Source: Kitasatospora sp. NBC_00240 (GTDB taxonomy: Bacteria > Actinomycetota > Actinomycetes > Streptomycetales > Streptomycetaceae). Taken from it: a DNA stretch of 64,000 nt. The DNA lies in the NCBI RefSeq assembly GCF_026342405.1, contig NZ_JAPEMU010000001.1:930001-994000 (forward strand), written 5' to 3'. The translations under genes were made by a program, and so were the position numbers. Below, piece after piece: positions 43,231 through 51,959 of the stretch. Within the stretch, counting starts at the first letter, position 1. Each line of letters opens with the position of its first letter. Below the pieces are notes generated by a model. It searched no databases. It was not told where the DNA came from and was given only the letters and a program-made list of their open reading frames with translations.

Positions 43231-43665
43231 ATGGCAGCCAAAATCGACCTGACCCTCGACTGCACGGACGCACAGCTCCTCGCCGTTTTCTGGAAGACGG
43301 CGCTGGGCTATATCGACGAACCGCCGCCGGCCCCCTTCCGGACGCGGGAGGAGTGGCTCGCGCAGTTCGACCTGGCGGATGACGAGTCCGCCGACGACGG
43401 CGCCTGGCTCTGCGACCCCGCCGGCGACGGCCCCAGGCTCGCCATCCTCAAGGTCCCGGAGCCCAAAAGGGCGAAGAACCGGCTGCACCTCGACATCCGG
43501 GTGCCCGGGCACGGCGGCCCCGACGAGCGGTGGGCGCGGATCAGGGCGGAGGCCGACCGGCTGGTGCGGGCGGGCGGGACCGTCCTGGAGGAGTTCACCG
43601 GACACCACGTGATGATGGCCGACCCGGAGGCCAACGAGTTCTGCGTCGCCGCAGCTTCGGCCTGA
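43231..43665 (+). CDS. VOC-family (glyoxalase-like) protein
   Basis: A 144-residue protein of the glyoxalase/bleomycin-resistance/dioxygenase fold. The paired beta-alpha-beta modules are visible as IDLTLDCTDAQLLAVFWKTA with LGY, and RLHLDIRVPGHGGPDERWAR with the terminal HHVMMADPEANEFCV. It is a close match to the short Streptomyces VOC proteins with no known substrate. It lies 47 bp after the methyltransferase and could be co-transcribed. Confidence 0.85.
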   Translation: MAAKIDLTLDCTDAQLLAVFWKTALGYIDEPPPAPFRTREEWLAQFDLADDESADDGAWLCDPAGDGPRLAILKVPEPKRAKNRLHLDIRVPGHGGPDERWARIRAEADRLVRAGGTVLEEFTGHHVMMADPEANEFCVAAASA

Positions 43666-44079
43666 GGCCGGCAGGACGACGAGCCACGTCCCGCAGGCAC
43701 TCACCCGGGTGCGTTCCCGCAGGATCCGTTTGCCCCCGGTCAGCGTCTGCCCACAGGGGTACCGGCGTCCGGAGAGCGGCGCGGCCCGGCCGCGACGAGG
43801 AGAAGCGGCCGGGCCGGGAAGCAGGGCGCAGCAACGCCCGCCCTTGGACGGTAACCGGGCCGGCCGGCGAACCCGTGGGGCGCGCCGTGGTCCGGGCGGA
43901 TCTCACCCGTCGGTCGGAATGTGGCGTGGGGCGGGGGCGGGGCAGATGTACCGGACGCGCCCCGTTCCCTCCGTGCCGGCCTCACCCCAGGAGGCCCGGT
44001 CCCGGGGCCGGTCGCCGGCTGCTCCCCACCGTCGTCATCCTGGACGTCCGGGGCGGGAACGGCGGACCCCGGCTCGTCC
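43666..44079. other. Intergenic stretch with nothing recognised
   Basis: A 414-bp GC-rich region between the VOC gene and a convergent hypothetical gene. It contains several short GGCCGGGCC-type self-complementary tracts that may end transcription. I see no gene, RNA or mobile sequence. Confidence 0.4.
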
Positions 44080-44877
44080 TCAGGGAGCCCAGGGAAGCCG
44101 GATCGCCTCGATCTCGGGGTCGTCCAGCAGAGCTTCGACGAGATCCGGGGGCCCGGCGACCTTGGTGGCCCACAGGTCGTAGTCGGTGCACAGGACCCAT
44201 GACCGGTCCTCGGCCCAGAGGTTGGACGGACTGAAGTGGACCTCAGGGTTGTCGTACAGCATCGGGGCATCGCCGAGGCGACCCGCCCGCACATGGAGGT
44301 TGTCGAAGTCGAAGGTCTGGAGCATCAGCGGGTTGTAGTAGGCCAGGCAGGGGGTGTCCGGGCCGGCGGGGCTGTGCTCGGTGAGGACGGTGACCAGTCG
44401 GTTCCAGGTCGGCCGGTCCAGGCTTCCTTCGGTGGGCGGAACGATGCCGAGCGGCCAACTGCCCTCCTTCCTGGCCGAGGGAAAGGCTCGGTAGGAGGGC
44501 AGGAGTCCGTCGGGGACGACGGGGTCACCGGTGCGTCGCGCGAGCTCGGCCCAGCGCAGCCGCCGCCAACCAGGGCCGGGGTGCTCGGCGCGGCCCAGGC
44601 CGCCTCCGGTGGAGACACCCACTTCGAGGTCGATGCCCGCGATGCTGCGGGGCTGAGCGCTCCCGTCCGCCAGACGCGCCTGGCGGTACTCGTGGTACGA
44701 GGTCTCGGCGGGCCCCCGCTCGTGCTCGTACATGGCGTTGAGCACCCAGGCCGCGTCGGGCATCACCGGTGGCATGAAGCCGGTCGTACCGTCATGGCAC
44801 AGCTCCACCAGCCAGTCGGTGGTACCGGACGGGGCGGGTGGCCACAGGCCTGACAACGGGTTCGATTCCTCGGGCAT
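44080..44877 (-). CDS. Hypothetical protein
   Basis: A 265-residue soluble protein from ATG 44877 without signal peptide or membrane segment. It is rich in Trp and Pro (NPLSGLWPPAPSGTTDWLVE, YDLWATKVAGPPDLVEALLD) and its frame has strong codon bias on this strand only, so it is probably real. It resembles uncharacterised actinobacterial proteins with an immunity- or SMI1-like size, but no motif allows a name. Confidence 0.65.
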   Translation of the reverse strand: MPEESNPLSGLWPPAPSGTTDWLVELCHDGTTGFMPPVMPDAAWVLNAMYEHERGPAETSYHEYRQARLADGSAQPRSIAGIDLEVGVSTGGGLGRAEHPGPGWRRLRWAELARRTGDPVVPDGLLPSYRAFPSARKEGSWPLGIVPPTEGSLDRPTWNRLVTVLTEHSPAGPDTPCLAYYNPLMLQTFDFDNLHVRAGRLGDAPMLYDNPEVHFSPSNLWAEDRSWVLCTDYDLWATKVAGPPDLVEALLDDPEIEAIRLPWAP

Positions 44878-44984
44878 GCGTGCATGATCCCAGCCGCGCC
44901 GCCGGCCCCACGAGGGGGCGCCATCGTCCCGCCGCCGGCTGCCTGCGCACCCTGGTCATCTTCCCCCACCCGGGGCACGACGAC

Positions 44985-45011
44985 GCCGGGGTGCCGTGAC
45001 GGCACCCCGGC
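44985..45011 (-). terminator. Hairpin terminator of the TerD-domain gene
   Basis: Perfect 12-bp arms GCCGGGGTGCCG and CGGCACCCCGGC with loop TGA, about 90 bp downstream of the stop at 45103 and between two leftward genes. Confidence 0.7.
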
Positions 45012-45102
45012 GCGATGTCGAGGGCGAGGAAAGCGAAGGGACTAACGTTGGAGGTGTGAGAAGGAAGCCCCTTCATGGCCTCGCCGGGGCCAACGGTAGC
45101 AG

Positions 45103-47355
45103 TCAGCCGGGGATCAGGTCGCGCAGATTTTCCGGGGTGACGACGACGGAGGCGGGGTGCAGCCCCGCCGGGCGTTCCAGCCCGATGTAGGTGACCGGTC
45201 CGTCCGGGACGGCCCCGCCGTCCCAGCGGGTGACGACGGTGCCGGCGCCGGCCATCAGGTCCGCGAGGTACCGGACCGTCAGGTATTCCCGCTCGACGAC
45301 GCCGCGCAGCAGCGTGGCGACCGACACCCGGTTCCCCTCGACCCGGTTGGAGCTGGGGGTGCCCTTGAGGTGGAGGTGCAGCCACTTCGCCCGCCAGCCG
45401 CCGTCCGGGCCGCGCAGGAACGCCAGCGGCAGGGCCACCCGGCCCTGCCCGCGCAGCTCCGACTTCATCCGGACGGTGCGCGCCTCGAAGGGACGCCCCT
45501 GCTGGTCGCCGTCGCGCAGCATGAACCCGAAGAACGACTCCTCGACCTCCTCGAAGCCCTCGCCCGAGAAGATGTTGACCTGGGGGACGATGAAGTCGCC
45601 GCGCACCGCCCCCAGCCGCAGGTTGATGAACTCCGAGGCTCCCTCGGGCGCGTCGGTGATGTCCCCCGAATGCTCGCCCTCTACCTGGGTGAGCGAGGTG
45701 TAGGACAGCCAGCCGAGCGTCCCGTACGAGGCGTCCAGGAGCAGCGCGGACAGGTCGAAGTCGGTGGTGCGGGCGGTCTGCTTCCAGTGGACGAAGAACC
45801 GGAGCAGTTCCCCCTCGACCGGGGAGAGCGAGCCGCGCGGCAGCACGCCGAGTCCGGCGGCCGTCGCCTTGCCGCTGAGCGGGAGCGCGACGTCGAGGAT
45901 GTCGGGGTCGATCAGCAGGCGCCCCGACGCCGGGAGGCGGCGGCGCGTCTCGGCGTCCAGGGCGGTGATCAGGCGCTTGCGCTCGTCCGGTGGCACGGCC
46001 GGGCGGGTGTCGGTGGTGACCCAGGCCCGGCCGAGGCGGTTGACGAAGACACGGGTCCCGCCGGACTCGTCGGTGCGGTTGTGGAGATGCTCGCGGACGG
46101 ACAGCAGCACCCGGCCGGCGACCTGCGGGGCGGCGTGCTCGGCCGCGGCCACCACGGCGTCGCGCTCCTGCTGGGTCGGGCAGGCGCGGAGCAGGCGGTC
46201 CAGGGCACGGAACAGCTTGCCCGGGGCGCCGGTCAGCAGCCCGGCCGCCCCGCTGACGTCACCGGCTCCCAGCAGCTCCTCGACCCGGCTGTCGAACGTG
46301 CGCGCCGTCAACTCGCCGCGGGCGACGGCGAAGACCTCGGCGGCGTGCGGCCAGCGCGGGTACTCGTGCGGGTGGAGTCGCTCGCCGAGGCGCTTGAAGG
46401 CCTCGCGGTGCGCGGTGACATCGGCGAGCTTGGCGGGGGCCGCGGCGACCACCGCGTCGAGGCCGGCGAGCAGGGCGCGCCGGACGGGGCGCGACAGCGA
46501 CCGGAACCGGGTCGGCTCCACCAGGGTCACATCGCCGCCGGACAGAGCGCAGGCCAGCCGCAGCACGTCGGTGACGGTGTCCAGCAGGAGGTCCGCGCCG
46601 GCGTCGAGGCGGGCGAGGTTGACGAGCGCACGGTTCTCCCGGATCGGGATCGCCTCGGGCTGCGGACCGTCGGCGCAGTGCTCCGCGAGGACCCGCAGGT
46701 CCCGCAGGCCCTCCTCGCCGAGCGGGGTCGTGCTGCCCGCCAGCGCCAGGTAGAGGGCGGTCACCTCCGCGTCCAGGGTGCCGCCCAGGTGCAGGACCGT
46801 CATGCGGTCGCCCGCGGCGGCGATCAGCTCGTCGTGTGCGGCCAGCAGGTCGGCGTACGTGTGCTGGTAGCTGCCGTAGGTCGGGAGGGTCAGCAGGTCG
46901 AGCACGCCGGTGCGCAGCTGGTCGAGGGTACTCGGGCGGGACGCCTCGTCGGCGAGTGCCTCGGCGAGGCAGCGCGTCCAGAAGTCGAAGGTGTCCGGGA
47001 CGTTCGCCGGGAAGTCCACGAAGTAGGCGTTGTGCCGGACGTGGTCGCCGACGACCTCGCGCACGGTCGCCAGCGTACGCGCGGCCGTCTCGACGACCGT
47101 CTGCTCGGCCAGCTCCGACAGCTGCTCCAGCAGCTCCGCCGAGAGCTTGAAGCCCACGGACAGCAGCGCGGCGTCGAACTGCCGTGCCGCGGTGGCTCCT
47201 TGACCACTTGGCCCGGCAGGTCGGGCGGTCCCGGCGGTTCCGACGAGGACGGCCGGCCCGGCGGGGGCGGGGAGGCGGCGGGTGTGCCGGACGACCATGG
47301 ATTCGAGGCGCTGGAGCATCCGGCGATGATCCCAGACCCCGGCGGATCGGCGCAT
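45103..47355 (-). CDS. Large TerD-domain protein (MXAN_6230/SCO0854-like)
   Basis: A 750-residue cytoplasmic protein starting at ATG 47355, supported by GGGAG 9 nt upstream. The N-terminal 500 residues are mostly alpha-helical (FDFWTRCLAEALADEASRPS and further tandem helices) without known motifs. Residues of about 520-690 resemble the TerD beta-sandwich: VDLDLSALLL-like here DFDLSALLLDASYG, EHSGDITDAPEGASEFINLR, VPQVNIFSGEGFEEVEESFF. TerD domains bind calcium and occur in stress, tellurite and phage-defence clusters. No other ter genes are nearby. The family label comes from memory of this architecture; the function is unknown. Confidence 0.7.
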   Translation of the reverse strand: MRRSAGVWDHRRMLQRLESMVVRHTRRLPAPAGPAVLVGTAGTARPAGPSGQGATAARQFDAALLSVGFKLSAELLEQLSELAEQTVVETAARTLATVREVVGDHVRHNAYFVDFPANVPDTFDFWTRCLAEALADEASRPSTLDQLRTGVLDLLTLPTYGSYQHTYADLLAAHDELIAAAGDRMTVLHLGGTLDAEVTALYLALAGSTTPLGEEGLRDLRVLAEHCADGPQPEAIPIRENRALVNLARLDAGADLLLDTVTDVLRLACALSGGDVTLVEPTRFRSLSRPVRRALLAGLDAVVAAAPAKLADVTAHREAFKRLGERLHPHEYPRWPHAAEVFAVARGELTARTFDSRVEELLGAGDVSGAAGLLTGAPGKLFRALDRLLRACPTQQERDAVVAAAEHAAPQVAGRVLLSVREHLHNRTDESGGTRVFVNRLGRAWVTTDTRPAVPPDERKRLITALDAETRRRLPASGRLLIDPDILDVALPLSGKATAAGLGVLPRGSLSPVEGELLRFFVHWKQTARTTDFDLSALLLDASYGTLGWLSYTSLTQVEGEHSGDITDAPEGASEFINLRLGAVRGDFIVPQVNIFSGEGFEEVEESFFGFMLRDGDQQGRPFEARTVRMKSELRGQGRVALPLAFLRGPDGGWRAKWLHLHLKGTPSSNRVEGNRVSVATLLRGVVEREYLTVRYLADLMAGAGTVVTRWDGGAVPDGPVTYIGLERPAGLHPASVVVTPENLRDLIPG

Positions 47356-47420
47356 GCGGGTTTTCTCCCAGGCCCGGCACCGACCGCGCGAGGGCGCGGC
47401 CGGCCGGGGCCGGTGTCGTC

Positions 47421-48401
47421 CTACTTGCGGTCCGGCGCGTCGGGCCCGGTGATCCCGGCAGCCGCGGTCGGTGTGCGGAGCGTCCGGCGGACGGCGTCGC
47501 GGAGCCAGCGGTGGGCTCCGTCGGAGGTGTGCCGGGGGTGCCAGGCCATGCCGATGGTCAGTGGCGGCAGGGTCAGCGGGATGTCGAGGAGCCGCAGTCC
47601 GAGGGCGTCGGCGTCGTGGGTGAGGGGTGAGGGGGCCGCGCCGGGGAGCGCGGCGGGTACCAGGCAGACGACGTCGGTGCGGGCGGCGAGGGTCATCGCG
47701 GCCAGGTGACCGGGGAGGACGACGCCGACCCGCCGCCGGAGGTTCTGCTCGGCCAGGGCGGTGTCGAGGGGGCCGGTGAACCGGCCGCGGCGGCTGACCG
47801 CGACGTGCTGGGCGGCGGCGAGCCGGGCCGGGGTCAGCGGCCCCTCGGTGAGCGGATGGCCGGGCCGGACGGCGGCCACCATACGGAGGCTGACCAGCTC
47901 CTCGACCCGGGTCTCGGGGTCCACGTGGTCGATGGAGCCGATCTCCAGGTCGATCCGGCCGTCGCGCAGGGCGGGCCCGGCCTCCAGTTCTTCGGCCCGG
48001 ATCCGGAACGAGACCCCCGGCGCCTCCCGCTGGGCCAGTCGCAGCAGGCCGGGGGCCAGTGCCGCGCCGACCAGGTCGGCGGCCTGCAGGGTGAAGGTGC
48101 TGCTGAGGCCGGCGGGGTCCACGCTCGCGCCGGGGCTGAGCAGCGCTCCGAGGCTGCGTACCACCGCGGCGGCTTCCTCGCGCAGGGCCTGGGCGCGTGG
48201 AGTGGGAACCATGGCCTGGCCGGCCCGGACCAGGAGTGGGTCCTGGAGGATGCGGCGCAGCCGGGCGAGGGTGCGGCTCATGGCGGCGGGCGAGGTGTGC
48301 AGCCGGGCGGCGGCGCGGGTCACGCTGTGCTCGGTCAGCAGAGCGTCCAGCGCGATGGCGAGATTGGCGTCGATGACCGGATCAGGGCTGCTCACCAGCA
48401 T
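47421..48401 (-). CDS. LysR-family transcriptional regulator
   Basis: A 326-residue regulator. The HTH is ALLTEHSVTRAAARLHTSPA and MSRTLARLRRILQDPLLVRA, typical of the PhcR/NodD-like branch where the recognition helix follows SPAAMSRTL. The effector domain covers about 100-310. It is divergent from the NmrA-type reductase gene (107-bp gap). LysR regulators commonly control the gene they face, so the reductase and darcynin genes are the likely targets. Confidence 0.9.
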   Translation of the reverse strand: MLVSSPDPVIDANLAIALDALLTEHSVTRAAARLHTSPAAMSRTLARLRRILQDPLLVRAGQAMVPTPRAQALREEAAAVVRSLGALLSPGASVDPAGLSSTFTLQAADLVGAALAPGLLRLAQREAPGVSFRIRAEELEAGPALRDGRIDLEIGSIDHVDPETRVEELVSLRMVAAVRPGHPLTEGPLTPARLAAAQHVAVSRRGRFTGPLDTALAEQNLRRRVGVVLPGHLAAMTLAARTDVVCLVPAALPGAAPSPLTHDADALGLRLLDIPLTLPPLTIGMAWHPRHTSDGAHRWLRDAVRRTLRTPTAAAGITGPDAPDRK

Positions 48402-48508
48402 TATTCCATTTCAGTCAATGATTCCGTGCCGATGTTCCCATTGTGGCAGCACGGCGGTCCTCAGCAGGATGAGGGACGTACCGAACCGGCACGACCCAAG
48501 AGGTTTTC

Positions 48509-49402
48509 ATGATCGTCATCACTGCTCCCACCGGGAACATCGGCCGTCACCTGCTCTCCCTGCTCCTGGAGTCCGCCCCCGCCGCGGGCGAGGAACTGCG
48601 GGTGATCGTGCGCGATCCCGCCCGGCTTCCGGACGCGGTGCGCGGCCGCGCCGAGGTGGTCACCGGCTCGCACGGCGACGCCGAGGTCCTCGACCGGGCC
48701 TTCGACGGTGCGGACGCCGTCTTCTGGCTCGTCCCCCCGGACGCCTCGCTCACCCCGCACGACGCCTGGACCGGTTTCACCCGCCCCGCCGTCCAGGCCC
48801 TCGCCGCCCACGGTGTCGGCCATGTCGTCGGCGTCTCCGCGCTCGGCCGCGGCACCCCGCTCGCCGACCGGGCCGGCCTGGTCACCGCCTCCCTCGCCAT
48901 GGACGAACTCGTCGCCGGCGCCGGCGTCGCCTACCGGGCCCTGGCCAACCCGTCCTTCTTCGAGAACCTGCTCGAGGAGGTCGACTCGATCCGCGAGAAG
49001 GGCGTCTTCGCCGACGTCGTCGACGCCGACCGCAAGGCCCCCATGGTCGCCGTCGCCGACATCGCGGCCGCCGCGGCCGGCCTGCTGCTGGACCGCTCCT
49101 GGACCGGCGCCGACGACGTCCCGGTCCTCGGGCCGCAGGACCTCTCCCCCGACGACCTGGCCCGCATCATGACCGAACAGTTCGGCCGCCCCGTCCGCTA
49201 CGAACGCCAGCCCCTCGACGAGATGTACCGCACCCTGGTCGGCTACGGCCTCAACAAGGAATTCGTCCAGGGCATCGTCGACATGAAGCGCGCCAAGGAC
49301 GAAGGTCTCGACGCCGGCGTCGCCCGCACCCCGGGCACCAGCTCCCCCACCACCTTCGAGCAGTGGTGCGCCCGGACCCTCAAGCCCGCCGTCCTCTCCT
49401 GA
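48509..49402 (+). CDS. NmrA-type NAD(P)-binding oxidoreductase
   Basis: A 297-residue atypical short-chain dehydrogenase starting at ATG 48509. The nucleotide loop is VITAPTGNIGRHLLSLLLES (GxxGxxG variant TGNIGR), followed by VIVRDPARL, a position where Arg favours NADPH, and by DAVFWLVPPD. The active-site Tyr-x3-Lys of classical SDRs is absent, as in NmrA/QOR2-like proteins that act as NAD(P)H or quinone redox sensors. It is divergent from a LysR gene and precedes a darcynin gene. Confidence 0.88.
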   Translation: MIVITAPTGNIGRHLLSLLLESAPAAGEELRVIVRDPARLPDAVRGRAEVVTGSHGDAEVLDRAFDGADAVFWLVPPDASLTPHDAWTGFTRPAVQALAAHGVGHVVGVSALGRGTPLADRAGLVTASLAMDELVAGAGVAYRALANPSFFENLLEEVDSIREKGVFADVVDADRKAPMVAVADIAAAAAGLLLDRSWTGADDVPVLGPQDLSPDDLARIMTEQFGRPVRYERQPLDEMYRTLVGYGLNKEFVQGIVDMKRAKDEGLDAGVARTPGTSSPTTFEQWCARTLKPAVLS

Positions 49403-49501
49403 AGCCCGCCACCCGGCGCCGGAGCACATCGGCCCCGCCGACCCCGCCGAACCCGGCGAACCCGGCGAACCAAGACCACCTGCCACCTTGGAGGCACCCT
49501 G

Positions 49502-49891
49502 ATGCCCGCTGAAACGACCGAACCGACGCCCGCCGAACGGACCGAACCCCCGGTCACGGCGTTCATGCTGGTCAAGACCACACCCGAGTGGCTCGCCCTG
49601 ACCGTCCCGGAACGCGTGCACGCCTTCACCACCCAGGTCCTGCCGGCCATCGAGGCCAGGACCACCGGCGTCCGGTCACGCTTCTACGACACGGAGTTCT
49701 ACTCCGCGCGCGTCACCGACGTCTGGATGTGGGAGGCCGAGGACCACCACGCCTACCAGCTCCTCATCGACGCCCTGCGCGAAACCCCCTTCTGGGACCG
49801 CTACTTCGAGGTCGTCGACCTGCTCGTCGGCACCGAGAACGGCTACGCCCGAACCTACGGCCTCGAACCCGTCGCCACCATCACCACCTGA
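49502..49891 (+). CDS. Darcynin-family protein
   Basis: A 129-residue protein starting at ATG 49502 with TTGGAGG 8 nt upstream. After a Thr/Pro/Glu-rich leader of about 18 residues it has the darcynin pattern [40 protein letters not shown] and [20 protein letters not shown]. The fold is a small ferredoxin-like barrel and the function is not established. It lies 99 bp after the NmrA-type gene and is probably co-transcribed; the spacer holds short GAACCCGGC repeats. Confidence 0.85.
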   Translation: MPAETTEPTPAERTEPPVTAFMLVKTTPEWLALTVPERVHAFTTQVLPAIEARTTGVRSRFYDTEFYSARVTDVWMWEAEDHHAYQLLIDALRETPFWDRYFEVVDLLVGTENGYARTYGLEPVATITT

Positions 49892-49927
49892 CGCGCCGCC
49901 CGGCCGCGCAACCGCGCCGATGCCCTC

Positions 49928-49961
49928 GCTGCCCTCCGGCCGGTCACGGCCGGAGGGCAGC
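49928..49961. terminator. Bidirectional hairpin terminator
   Basis: Perfect 15-bp arms GCTGCCCTCCGGCCG and CGGCCGGAGGGCAGC with loop GTCA, between the convergent darcynin and DinB genes. Confidence 0.75.
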
Positions 49962-49971
49962 GGCACGGGTG

Positions 49972-50565
49972 CTACAGGCCCCGGTCGGCCTCCTTGGCCA
50001 CCTGCTCCAACTGGTCCCGGTATTTCTCCCACCAGGCCGGGTCGTCGGACGCCAGGCCGATGTTGGTCCTGCTCATCCCGGCGGAGCCGTCGATGAGTTC
50101 ACGCACGATGTCGGCATGGCCGGCGTGCCGGTGGGTGTCGCCGATCACCCGGACCAGGGCGTGGAACAGGGTCACGTCGTCCTGCCCGGGCGGCCACCAG
50201 GGGACCTGGCCGACCGCGTCCAGCTCCAGGGCGTCGAAGGTCGTGTCCGCGTGCTCCCACGCCCGGCGGTACCCCTCGATGATCTGCGCCCGCGACTCGT
50301 CGGCGGTGGCCCACATGTCCGCGTTGGGCTCGGCGGCATTCGACGCCGAGGGCAGGGGCCCGGCGGCCGGACGTCCGAACGTGGCACCGAAGTAACCGAG
50401 TTCCACCCCGGTCGCGTGCTTGACCAGGCCGAGGAGGTTGGTGCCGGTCGGTGTCAGCGGCCGCCGGATGTCGTACTCCGAGAGACCTTCGAGCTTCCAC
50501 AACAGGGCATCGCGGGCGAACTGCAGGTAGAGGCGGAGGACAACCTTGGGATCGGACTCAGTCAT
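49972..50565 (-). CDS. DinB-family (DUF664) protein
   Basis: A 197-residue four-helix-bundle protein starting at ATG 50565; the frame extends far upstream, but only as the shadow of the next gene. The DUF664 pattern is present: LQFARDALLWKLEGLSEYDI, RRPLTPTGTNLLGLVKHATG, VIGDTHRHAGHADIVRELID. The three histidines (KHATG, THRHAGH) form the usual metal site. Relatives are bacillithiol/mycothiol-dependent transferases of unknown substrate. Confidence 0.9.
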   Translation of the reverse strand: MTESDPKVVLRLYLQFARDALLWKLEGLSEYDIRRPLTPTGTNLLGLVKHATGVELGYFGATFGRPAAGPLPSASNAAEPNADMWATADESRAQIIEGYRRAWEHADTTFDALELDAVGQVPWWPPGQDDVTLFHALVRVIGDTHRHAGHADIVRELIDGSAGMSRTNIGLASDDPAWWEKYRDQLEQVAKEADRGL

Positions 50566-50678
50566 GTCGTCATTCTGCCGCTCGCCGCCGGGCCGATCAC
50601 CGGCATTTCCCCACGGGCTGCCGGTCGACCGCACGGGCGGGCGGGCGACCGGCAGCAGAGGCGTGCGGGTGTCCAGGC

Positions 50679-51395
50679 TCAGCTGCCCAGGGGCCGGAAC
50701 GCCGAGTCGAGCCCGTCGAGCGACCAACCACCGCCACCGGGGTGGCAGCTCAGGGCGGTGTCGGCGGCGTTGGACACGTTGGTGCCGGTGTTGAAGTTGA
50801 CGTTCGGCGTGTTCGGCAGCAGCCCCATGTAGTACATCCCGGCCGAGGTCCACACGCACTGGTGCAGGTTGAGGAAGCGATTGGCGGCCAGGTCGAAGGG
50901 CCTGACGGCGGAATTGGCCGGCAGCAGGGTCCAACCACCAGCACCGGGGCCGCAGTTCAGCCGGGTGTCGGGCGTGTCGGAGACGTTGGTGCCGGTGTTG
51001 AAGTTGACGTTCGGCGTGTTCGGCAGGATCGCGGTGTAGTGCTGCCCGGCCGAGAAGTACACGCACTGGTGCAGGTTCAGGTACCGGCCGGCGGTGAGGT
51101 CAAAGGCCTTCACGGCGGAGTTGGCGGGCGCCTGCCGCCAACCACCGCTCCCCGGGCCGCAGGAGAGCGTCGCGTCCGGCACCCCGGAGAGGTTCGTGCC
51201 CGTATTGAAGGCCGCGTTCGCCGTGTTCGGCAGCACGTTCGTATAGTGCCCGCCACTGCCGACATAGACGCACTGATGCACATTCAGGTACCGGCCAGCG
51301 AGCCGTGCCCCCGGCGGCCCCGCCATGGCGGTACTGCCGAAGACCAGAGCGACGACCCCCACAACCACGGCCACCACAGCGGAAAACCTACGCAC
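50679..51395 (-). CDS. Secreted protein of three exact 69-residue Cys-pair repeats
   Basis: A 238-residue protein starting at GTG 51395 with GGGAGGAG 7-8 nt upstream and a signal peptide ending near residue 26. The mature chain is three repeats beginning R35, R104 and R173, exactly 69 residues apart. Each opens with R(Y/F)LN(L/V)HQCV, then LPNTxNxxFNTGTN, then a second Cys in (S/N)CxPGxGGW, then NSAVxxFDL. The Cys pairs (42/79, 111/148, 180/217) are each 37 apart, so one disulfide per repeat is likely. The layout suggests a repeat lectin, inhibitor or adhesin of the cell surface or medium. I do not recognise the family. Confidence 0.75.
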   Translation of the reverse strand: MRRFSAVVAVVVGVVALVFGSTAMAGPPGARLAGRYLNVHQCVYVGSGGHYTNVLPNTANAAFNTGTNLSGVPDATLSCGPGSGGWRQAPANSAVKAFDLTAGRYLNLHQCVYFSAGQHYTAILPNTPNVNFNTGTNVSDTPDTRLNCGPGAGGWTLLPANSAVRPFDLAANRFLNLHQCVWTSAGMYYMGLLPNTPNVNFNTGTNVSNAADTALSCHPGGGGWSLDGLDSAFRPLGS

Positions 51396-51592
51396 GGCGC
51401 ACTCCTCCCGGACTGACGCCCACCAATAGGACGTCTACGCACAAAGCTATCGAAGCGGGGACGGTGGGGGTACGCCAGCGCCCGAAGACCCTTCGTTCGG
51501 ATCAATTGACGGACGATATGCCAAGCCCCGGCAGACGGCGGAGCCCCACTCGCCCGGGGCGCCCTGAAAAGAACCCCTCGGCACGGGGAACG
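51396..51592. other. Upstream region of the 69-residue repeat protein, ending at the transposon
   Basis: About 200 bp with a somewhat AT-rich centre (51425-51470) that may carry the promoter of the leftward gene. The transposon's target duplication starts at 51593. Confidence 0.35.
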
Positions 51593-51602
51593 GTGGTCCC
51601 GG

Positions 51603-51959
51603 CAGGGCTTCGGCAAAGTCACGGGATGTCCGGTTCGTGATCATGTGAGCCCGAGGAGGGCAAGCGGTCGCCTCGGTTCTCTCGCGTTGTGTCGGAGGGC
51701 GGTGGCGATGTTGCGGACTCCTGCGAGTCGGAGGGCGCCGATGGCGAGGTTGCGCCAGGTGGCCATGGTTCGGGGGGCGTTGCCGGTGCGGAGCTGGGAG
51801 GCGTCCTCGGCGAAGGTGACGTCACGGATGTGGTGGAGGGCTTCGATGGTCCAGTGGCCGCGGATGAGGGCGGCGAGCTGGGCGGGGGTGGCCCGGTCAG
51901 CGGTCAGGCTGGTGACCGCGTAGATCGTCTTGATGGTGACCTTGCCGGTCTTGCGGTTC
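51603..51959 (-). mobile_element. Truncated ISAs1 copy forming the left arm
   Basis: The 3' 357 bp of an ISAs1 transposase gene plus terminus, inverted relative to the right arm. It encodes the C-terminal DDE region on the minus strand ([39 protein letters not shown]). Homology to the right arm ends sharply at 51959, in gaaccgcaag. Confidence 0.9.
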
